Of a DNA stretch of 64,000 nt, positions 58,040-64,000 are shown piece after piece (position 1 is the first letter of the stretch; each line of letters starts with the position of its first letter). The notes under the pieces are model-generated. The model saw only the letters and a list, made by a program, of their open reading frames with translations. It was not told the DNA's origin and searched no databases. The stretch covers positions 175,793-239,792 of the forward strand of contig SVGT01000001.1 in NCBI GenBank assembly GCA_015056175.1, read 5' to 3'. The stretch is from Clostridiales bacterium (GTDB taxonomy: Bacteria > Bacillota > Clostridia > Christensenellales > Aristaeellaceae). The position numbers were made by a program, and so were the translations under genes.

Positions 58040-59887
58040 ATGCTGCGTGTCCTTTTATCCAAATACCGGCACAGCACGCCAAGGTTTTTGCTGCTGCTTT
58101 TCATCCTGACGCTGGCCTCTGCCTTCTTCTGCCTTTCGCTGCAGCTCTACATGCAGTCCGTGGACAGCATGGAGGCCATTGAAAACAATACCACCACGCT
58201 GGCCATCGAAAAGCTGAGCGTCCGTCTTGCCGAGGACGGAAACTACCTGATCTCCGGCTCTGAGGATGCACAGAAGGCGGCGCTCGCATCCTCCGCCGTA
58301 CTCGCCCCGCACCCCAGCACCTCGCTGTCCGGGCGCATCCGGGGGCTGACGCCCGTCCTCCCCTCTCCGCTGCAGCAGTCGGTCTCCGGAGGCGCCAAGG
58401 GCGATATGCTGAATACGGAAAGGCAATGCGCCATGCGTGTGCGCTGCGATTCCGTATCCGCCGTGGAAGAAAACAAAATTCAATATCAGTTCGACGGCAC
58501 CTATGAGGTATCCGATACGCTCACCACGTCCTATACCGCCTACCTCACCCTGCTGGAACCGCTGGTAGTCAACCGCAACGATAAGCTGCCGGACAAACAG
58601 ATCACCGTTTACTACAATTATGTATACCACGATGGCACGCCCCTGTTTGAACAAGGCAAGGAATACGTGGTGTTTGGCACATACTGGCCGATTCGGCCGG
58701 AAGTGTACACCAACAAGCTTGGGAAAACCATTGTGGTCTATGACGCAACGTACAATAACTATTTCATCAACCTGAAAGACTGCGGCACCTATTCCAGCAG
58801 GATCTCCTATGATGAAAACGGGACAGGCCATGAAACCTGTTATCTTCCTGCCAATGCGCTTCCCATCCTTGCGCCGGACGATCCCCGGCTGCCGCAGGCG
58901 CTTGAAATGGCAGCGCTGAACGCTGAAATGCTCTATGTGACGGGCATCAGTACCGTGCAGGGCGTGCCGCTGTTTGCCATGCAGGAGGCGCAGATCACAA
59001 AAGGCCGGGATTTTACCAAGGAGGAAAGCGAAAGAGGAGACAAAGTGTGCCTGGTCAGCGAAAGCTTTGCCGCCTTAAACGGATTGTCTCTTGGCGATAC
59101 GGTGACCGTCGATATGTATCAGAACAACATCTCCCTGATCACGCTTTGGGATCAGCCGTTCTACCGCGCCTCCCTCTATGAGGGCGATCTTGCCCCTGCA
59201 TACAGCGCACCCTACACCATCGTGGGCATGTACAAGTCCATGGAATGGGAAGAGAACCGCTATTGCTTCTCGCCCAATACCGTCTTTGTTACCCAGAATT
59301 CCATCATCATTGACGGCTGTGAAGGGCTGGATTATGCCGACAGCCTGATCCTCCAAAACGGGAGCAATGACCAATTCTTTGCAGATCTTGCCGCAAAAGG
59401 CATCCCCGATGACGCCTACACGGTTTACGACGGCGGCTACATGCAGTTTATGGAAAGCCTTTTGATCATGCGCCAGGATACCGGGGTGATGCTCATCGTT
59501 TGCACGCTGCTATTCCTCATGATGTCCGTTGCCGCCCTGGGCATGATGCACCGCCATTTGAAGAGCGACACCCTCATCATGGCGCGCATCGGCGCATCCG
59601 GGGCAAAAACCCGCCTGTACGAAGCGGGCTGCATCCTTCCCTGCATTCTACTTTCCGCGGTTTTTTCCTACGGCGTATGCCTTGCAGCCCATCAGCCGCT
59701 TTCGCAGCTGCTTGAAACCTATTATGCACTGCCCAAGCCCATGTTTTCCGATCTGCCGGCCAGCATCACAGGCATGCTTACCGGCAATCTGTCCGCCCAT
59801 CCGCCTGTGACCGGCTGCCTTGTGGCCATCGGCTTTTGTGCCCTTCTTACGCTGTATTTCGCCTGTCGGGAAAGGAGCGCAGCATGA
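58040..59887 (+). CDS. MacB/FtsX-type ABC transporter permease, long form 1
   Basis: 615 residues. One N-terminal transmembrane helix (about 16-37) is followed by about 440 extracytoplasmic residues and three C-terminal helices (about 487-508, 532-553, 590-611), the layout of one MacB/FtsX permease. VTGISTVQGVPLFAMQEAQI and GLSLGDTVTVDMY are MacB periplasmic-core-like segments; RIGASGAKTRLYEAG is the conserved cytoplasmic loop after the second helix. The ATG at 58040 has GGGAGGA 6 nt upstream; a TTG at 58037 is too close. It overlaps the next gene by ATGA. Such permeases pair with an ATPase, which is not in view. Similar in sequence to the gene at 61083. Confidence 0.8.
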   Translation: MLRVLLSKYRHSTPRFLLLLFILTLASAFFCLSLQLYMQSVDSMEAIENNTTTLAIEKLSVRLAEDGNYLISGSEDAQKAALASSAVLAPHPSTSLSGRIRGLTPVLPSPLQQSVSGGAKGDMLNTERQCAMRVRCDSVSAVEENKIQYQFDGTYEVSDTLTTSYTAYLTLLEPLVVNRNDKLPDKQITVYYNYVYHDGTPLFEQGKEYVVFGTYWPIRPEVYTNKLGKTIVVYDATYNNYFINLKDCGTYSSRISYDENGTGHETCYLPANALPILAPDDPRLPQALEMAALNAEMLYVTGISTVQGVPLFAMQEAQITKGRDFTKEESERGDKVCLVSESFAALNGLSLGDTVTVDMYQNNISLITLWDQPFYRASLYEGDLAPAYSAPYTIVGMYKSMEWEENRYCFSPNTVFVTQNSIIIDGCEGLDYADSLILQNGSNDQFFADLAAKGIPDDAYTVYDGGYMQFMESLLIMRQDTGVMLIVCTLLFLMMSVAALGMMHRHLKSDTLIMARIGASGAKTRLYEAGCILPCILLSAVFSYGVCLAAHQPLSQLLETYYALPKPMFSDLPASITGMLTGNLSAHPPVTGCLVAIGFCALLTLYFACRERSAA

Positions 59888-61053
59888 ACATTCTATCGTA
59901 CGTATTCCTTCGGATCCGCAGCAGCCTGAGCCAGACCCTGATGACGCTGCTGAGCTATCTGGCCATTCTGGCGGTCATCGCCTCCGTGCAGACGTCGGTG
60001 CAGAGCCGCCAGAACAACCTGGACGCCATGCGCAATGCCGTCGCCATCGAAGGGCGTCTTGCAGACCCATCCGGCAGCACAAGCGATCATTTGCAGTTTG
60101 ACAAATACTTTGCCCGCCTCTTTCTGGAGGAGAGGTACTTCCTGTCCCAATACACCAGGGACGTGGGCGTGCTGGCCTCCTTCCCCTCCTGGATCGGCGG
60201 GGATATCATGTCCGCCGAGCTCCACGGCATCACGTCCGAAAAATCGCACCAGCCCCTGTACCTGAACGGCGGCATTCTGTACGAGGAGGGCTTTGACCAA
60301 AGCATCTGGTACAGCGACAGGCCCGTCTGCGCCATTCCCAGCGCCTTTCTGGAATACGTCTACACAGACGAGGACGGGCTGCGCTACATCGACGTGACCG
60401 GCTCCTTTTACCGCCAGTGGTACGGAGATACCGTCACCATTCCCTTCAAGCTGCAGGTGATCGGCGTTTCCATGATCCATCGCACCGTGTACATGCCCTT
60501 TTACACGCTACTCAACGCCTGCGCCCAGATCCCCCACATCACGTTTACCTGTTCCTCTCTTTGCTTCACGGTAAAGGACAATCACGACCTGGAGCGCTTC
60601 CGCAACCGGGCGGCGGGTTACTTCAACGAAGCCTCCCTGCAAAACGCCGGCAAGGAAACGCTCACCTTGCACATCAAGGATTCCCAATATCTGAAACTGA
60701 CCCGTGAAAGCGCCAAGAACCTGGCTGTGATGCAGCTCATGCAGCCCATCTTGTACCTGTGCGCCCTTGGCGCAGGGGTGATGCTGGTGGTCATGCAGAT
60801 GAGAAGCAGGAAGAAGGAGATGGCCGTCATCCGGTCGCTGGGCGCGGGGCGACTCCGCGTGATGGCACAAAGCATCCTGGAATACGCCCTCATCTGCCTG
60901 CCGGTAACGCTGTTTGCGCTGCTGATCTGGCGTGAACTCTCTCCCCTGACCGTTTTCGGCGTATGGCTGGCCTTCATGGCAGGAGCGCTTTGCACCATCG
61001 TCCGCTTTTCCATGATCCCCTTGGTCAAGCAGATCCGGGAGCTTGAAGAATAA
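59884..61053 (+). CDS. MacB/FtsX-type ABC transporter permease, short form 1
   Basis: 389 residues with the same topology as its neighbour: a helix near 17-37, an extracytoplasmic domain of about 240 residues and three C-terminal helices. RKKEMAVIRSLGAGRLRVMAQ is the classic FtsX/MacB loop. It overlaps the upstream long gene by 4 nt and has an AAAGGAG site, so the pair is translated together as a likely heterodimer. The 3' part from 60715 is nearly identical to the short gene at 62987, while the 5' part is not. Confidence 0.8.
   Translation: MNILSYVFLRIRSSLSQTLMTLLSYLAILAVIASVQTSVQSRQNNLDAMRNAVAIEGRLADPSGSTSDHLQFDKYFARLFLEERYFLSQYTRDVGVLASFPSWIGGDIMSAELHGITSEKSHQPLYLNGGILYEEGFDQSIWYSDRPVCAIPSAFLEYVYTDEDGLRYIDVTGSFYRQWYGDTVTIPFKLQVIGVSMIHRTVYMPFYTLLNACAQIPHITFTCSSLCFTVKDNHDLERFRNRAAGYFNEASLQNAGKETLTLHIKDSQYLKLTRESAKNLAVMQLMQPILYLCALGAGVMLVVMQMRSRKKEMAVIRSLGAGRLRVMAQSILEYALICLPVTLFALLIWRELSPLTVFGVWLAFMAGALCTIVRFSMIPLVKQIRELEE
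60715..60876 (+). repeat. Near-identical direct repeat, copy A (inside short permease 1)
   Basis: 162 bp identical to 63839-64000 except one base (C at 60750, A at 63874). It encodes the second helix and the RKKEMAVIRSLGAGRLR loop. Flanking sequence diverges sharply on the left. Confidence 0.95.
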
Positions 61054-61082
61054 CCAATCATCGATGCAAGGAGGGCCATCGC

Positions 61083-62990
61083 ATGCTGCAAGTATTACGC
61101 GCCAAATACCGGCACAGCCTGGGACGGATGCTGATCCTGTTCCTGTCGCTGGTGCTGGCCTCCGGCTTTCTGTCCATCGGCACACAGCTGTACATACAAA
61201 GTGTGGAAAGCATGAAGGCCATTGACGAAAACACCACCACCATCGCCATGCCGGTTATCAAGACCGATTCCATGACATCCGACAAAGAACTGGAGCTGAG
61301 CATCGGCATATCCTCCTTCCGCATGGAGCGTGCCTGTGCATCGTCCGCCGTGAAAGCCTATCACCCCGGCACCACGGTAGCTGCACGCATCCGGGGCTAT
61401 GCTCCGGTGGTCCCCACCAACGAGCAGTACTTTCTGTATGACCAACAAAAATTCATCTTTCTGCTGTACCGTTCGTCCCTTTCGGTTTTCCGTGTTCGGG
61501 TGGACAGCGTGGAGCAGCGCATTTGTTCGCTGCCCGAAAGCCGCGCCATCATCGATTATGAAACGCAGAAGATCAACGGCATGGTAGATAATTTTGTAGA
61601 AATGCAGGAATACCGCCTGAACGCCACCGTGCTTGAAACGGTGATCGCCAACGTATCCATACCCACGCCAACATCCGCCGTCATCACCGTGATGTGGCAA
61701 AGCCGGGACGGAAAGGATCTGCTGGAGCCGGGCAAGGAGTATTACATCATCGATCGCCATGTGCCCATGCTCAGCCGCAGAAAGGTGCTGGACAAATATA
61801 GCTATCGAAATCCTTCCACACAAACCAGTCTGTATGTCACTCCCCTCTACCCCTTTGACCGGATTCAAGCAACCAGTTGGCCCCAGGGCTATTACGTACA
61901 CGAAGAAAAAGACGGCGTCATCATGGGCGCCACAATGGTCCCCGTGGGATGGGACGAGCATCCTTCTGTGTTCGAAGTGGATGACCCGCGGGCAGAGGAA
62001 TTCCTGGCCTGGGCCAAACTAAACAGCGAAATGATCAACGTGACAGGCATCAGCACCGTAAAAGGCCTGCCGGCGTTTGCCTGGGATGACGCCACCATCG
62101 TGGAAGGTCGGGATATCACCCTCAAGGACAGCCGGGAAGGCGCCAATGTTTGCCTGGTCAGCTCCTTTTTTGCCAGGCATCACGGTTTGGCGATCGGCGA
62201 TACGCTGTCCATGGACATGTACCATACCGAATGGGAAAAAATCAGCCATATCGACTGCGAAGGGGTGTATACAGGCCCCATGGAGCCTACCCAGCAGCAG
62301 GATTATGAAATTGTGGGCATCTATCAGGCCCCCGAATGGGTCTGGAGCGCCTATACATTCTCTCCAAATACCATTTTTGTGCCGGAAGGCAGTATCCATA
62401 TGGAGGGAAAAACCGGCCTGCGCTATGCCACCAGCCTGATCCTGCACAACGGCAGCAACGAACAGTTCCTCAAGGACGTTCAGGATATGGGGATGGACAG
62501 CGGATATTTTGCCATTGACGACGGCGGGTACATGGAATTCAAGGAAAGCCTGGAGCTGATGCAAAAGGACTCCCGAATGGTCATGATCGTGTGTCTCCTC
62601 CTGTACCTGGTAGTCACCGCATCGGCGCTGTATATGATGGTGCAGCACCTCAGGCAGGACGCCCTGCTGATGCAGAAACTGGGGGCGTCCGAGCGCTATG
62701 CTGCCCGGTACATGCTGCTTTGCATACTGCCCCTTGTGGTTCTGTCTTCCGTCACGGCTTACGGGCTCAGCTGTACTGTTTACGCTCCTGTGATCGAAAA
62801 GCTGGAAGTCTGGTACACCCTGGTGCGTCCCGCCTACTCCAGCCTGACGGACAGCAGCACAGGCATGCTGACCAGCACCATGGGGAGGTATCCTTCCGCT
62901 ATCGGCATGGCCGCAGCATGGGGGCTTGGCAGCATCATGACCGCAATGTTCACTGCACTTGCAAAGGAAAGGACGGCGAAAAAGGAATGA
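61083..62990 (+). CDS. MacB/FtsX-type ABC transporter permease, long form 2
   Basis: 635 residues, paralogue of the 58040 gene (I estimate about 40% identity). The same segments recur: VTGISTVKGLPAFAWDDATI, GLAIGDTLSMDMY, YEIVGIYQAPEW, SLILHNGSNEQF and the DDGGYMEF just before the C-terminal helices. RLGASERYAARYM-like loop (KLGASERYAARYM) follows the second helix. GCAAGGAGGG lies before the ATG, 29 nt after the first pair. It overlaps the next short gene by ATGA, repeating the first pair's arrangement exactly. Confidence 0.8.
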   Translation: MLQVLRAKYRHSLGRMLILFLSLVLASGFLSIGTQLYIQSVESMKAIDENTTTIAMPVIKTDSMTSDKELELSIGISSFRMERACASSAVKAYHPGTTVAARIRGYAPVVPTNEQYFLYDQQKFIFLLYRSSLSVFRVRVDSVEQRICSLPESRAIIDYETQKINGMVDNFVEMQEYRLNATVLETVIANVSIPTPTSAVITVMWQSRDGKDLLEPGKEYYIIDRHVPMLSRRKVLDKYSYRNPSTQTSLYVTPLYPFDRIQATSWPQGYYVHEEKDGVIMGATMVPVGWDEHPSVFEVDDPRAEEFLAWAKLNSEMINVTGISTVKGLPAFAWDDATIVEGRDITLKDSREGANVCLVSSFFARHHGLAIGDTLSMDMYHTEWEKISHIDCEGVYTGPMEPTQQQDYEIVGIYQAPEWVWSAYTFSPNTIFVPEGSIHMEGKTGLRYATSLILHNGSNEQFLKDVQDMGMDSGYFAIDDGGYMEFKESLELMQKDSRMVMIVCLLLYLVVTASALYMMVQHLRQDALLMQKLGASERYAARYMLLCILPLVVLSSVTAYGLSCTVYAPVIEKLEVWYTLVRPAYSSLTDSSTGMLTSTMGRYPSAIGMAAAWGLGSIMTAMFTALAKERTAKKE

Positions 62991-64000
62991 AGCTATTCAC
63001 ATATGCCTGGCTGCATCTGAGCAGAAACCTGAAAAATTCCTGCATCGCCCTGGTCAGCTACCTGTGTGTGCTGCTGGTCATTTTGTCCATTCAGACCAGT
63101 GCGCAAAGCCGCCAAAGGGCGCTTGTCACCATGGCGCAATCCATCGATATCCAGGGCAACGCAGCGGACATACACGGCTACACCACCGTGGGGCTTCAGA
63201 TGGACAGCCTGTATGCGCTGCAGTTTCTGGATGAGGATAAGCTTTTGACCCGGTATGTAAAGGACGTGCGCGTCATGGGCGTCTATGACGGAGAAATCCT
63301 GCTCCCGGACAAAGAGGGCGCATATAAAAATGCAACCCAATGCACCCTGAAGGCCGTGACCCGGGAGGACGCCGATGAGGCCGTTCGCTACGGCAGCGGC
63401 TTTACGTATCTTACGGGAGCAGACGAACAGCTTCTGTTGACCGATCAGATGGTTTGCATCGTCAGTCCGGATCTGATGCAGTTTGCCATCCCCGATGCGG
63501 AAGGAAACCTGTATATCCACGTGCAGGCCTCCTTCTACCACCCATCGTTTTATTATTACAGTGATCTTTCCTTTGCCCTCCGTGTTGTTGGAAGCTGCGA
63601 GGACACAAGCAACACTGTTTATGCGCCGTTCCGGGCCGTGCTGCATACCTGCCAGGAGCAAAACGCCTCCTGCACGGTAGATTCCCTGTCCTTTACCGTG
63701 CAGGATAACGAGCAATTGGACGTGCTGCGCAACATGGTAAACGGCTATTTTCAGGATGCACGGACAACCACCGCCACACGGGGCTATTCCCTGGTGCTCA
63801 AGGATGCCCGGTATCTCAAGCTGCTGAGAGAAGCCGAAAAGAACCTGGCTGTGATGCAGCTCATGCAGCCCATATTGTACCTGTGCGCCCTTGGCGCAGG
63901 GGTGATGCTGGTGGTCATGCAGATGAGAAGCAGGAAGAAGGAGATGGCCGTCATCCGGTCGCTGGGCGCGGGGCGACTCCGCGTGATGGCACAAAGCATC
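62987..64000 (+). CDS. MacB/FtsX-type ABC transporter permease, short form 2 (3' end off the window)
   Basis: At least 338 residues; the gene continues past the right edge. It has an N-terminal helix (about 17-37), an extracytoplasmic domain with VGSCEDTSNTVYAPF and SLSFTVQDNEQLDVLRNMVNGYF, and then the helix and loop shared with short form 1. The extracytoplasmic domain matches short form 1 only distantly. It overlaps the upstream long gene by ATGA. The last 162 bp are copy B of the repeat. The ATPase, if part of this operon, would lie further right. Confidence 0.78.
   Translation, partial: MKLFTYAWLHLSRNLKNSCIALVSYLCVLLVILSIQTSAQSRQRALVTMAQSIDIQGNAADIHGYTTVGLQMDSLYALQFLDEDKLLTRYVKDVRVMGVYDGEILLPDKEGAYKNATQCTLKAVTREDADEAVRYGSGFTYLTGADEQLLLTDQMVCIVSPDLMQFAIPDAEGNLYIHVQASFYHPSFYYYSDLSFALRVVGSCEDTSNTVYAPFRAVLHTCQEQNASCTVDSLSFTVQDNEQLDVLRNMVNGYFQDARTTTATRGYSLVLKDARYLKLLREAEKNLAVMQLMQPILYLCALGAGVMLVVMQMRSRKKEMAVIRSLGAGRLRVMAQSI
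63839..64000 (+). repeat. Near-identical direct repeat, copy B (inside short permease 2)
   Basis: 161 of 162 bases match copy A at 60715-60876, a spacing of 3124 bp. The match runs to the last base of the window and probably continues. Confidence 0.95.

Overview
The window is a GC-rich (roughly 58%) chromosomal segment from a Gram-positive, probably spore-forming member of the Clostridia, most likely an anaerobic gut or rumen fibre degrader. Supporting genes are yunB (sporulation), a SpoIIQ-like M23 protein, LytR-CpsA-Psr (LCP) proteins, DUF951, DUF1934 and DUF378 proteins, typA, a YwlE-type phosphatase, luxS and AddA. Xylan-related enzymes (GH3 and xylulokinase, a CE7 esterase with a CE4 deacetylase) point to plant polysaccharide use. 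Genes are closely packed, mostly in short operons separated by strong intrinsic terminators and near-consensus sigma-A promoters. I see no insertion sequence, prophage, CRISPR array or rRNA. The only non-coding RNA genes are two adjacent tRNAs.

Layout. 1-3440 (minus): GH3 beta-xylosidase-like enzyme followed by xylulokinase, which runs off the left edge. 3675-7451 (plus): envelope genes for a cadherin-like beta-sandwich protein, a phosphodiester glycosidase, an Lgt-like membrane protein and a secreted LCP protein. 7521-11805 (minus): amidohydrolase, a six-repeat peptidoglycan-binding lipoprotein and a HAD phosphatase. 11988-14898 (plus): luxS, pnuC behind a probable transcription attenuator, and a DUF4127 protein. 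14996-18386 (minus): oligoendopeptidase F, an M23 protein with an altered zinc site and a radical-SAM activase. 18503-25705 (plus): addA-prmA-truA, then DUF951-lepB, then azlCD. 25749-29220 (minus): DUF378, an aminotransferase, a solitary DNA methyltransferase and a Cys-rich protein, the last two driven by a promoter that overlaps the cca promoter. 29334-34276 (plus): cca, leuS, a HAD hydrolase and a P-loop kinase. 34327-39689 (minus): Nudix/YwaF pair, tRNA-Glu(CUC) and tRNA-Gln(CUG), a CmpB-like protein, a 649-residue surface protein, a second Nudix protein and yunB. 39801-42854 (plus): a class A penicillin-binding protein. 42908-46649 (minus): PHP protein, flavin reductase, BaiN-like flavoprotein, an unknown protein and DUF1934. 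46875-49119 (plus): typA and a YwlE-like phosphatase. 49156-50106 (minus): M15B carboxypeptidase. 50237-51917 (plus): CE7 esterase and CE4 deacetylase. 51969-54124 (minus): PHP phosphatase and MATE exporter. 54308-55312 (plus): gpsA. 55365-57706 (minus): a second LCP protein and an Fe-S aldo/keto reductase. 58040-64000 (plus): four MacB/FtsX-type permease genes in alternating long-short order.

The most unusual part is the right end. Two long (615 and 635 residue) and two short (389 and at least 338 residue) four-helix permeases alternate in one operon with no ATPase in view. The two short genes are divergent over most of their length but share a 162-bp block with one mismatch, which indicates recent gene conversion or partial duplication. 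Other points of interest are the pnuC leader, a leucyl-tRNA synthetase with altered KMSKS and editing motifs, a phosphodiester glycosidase/Lgt-like/LCP cluster, and an addA gene with no addB beside it.
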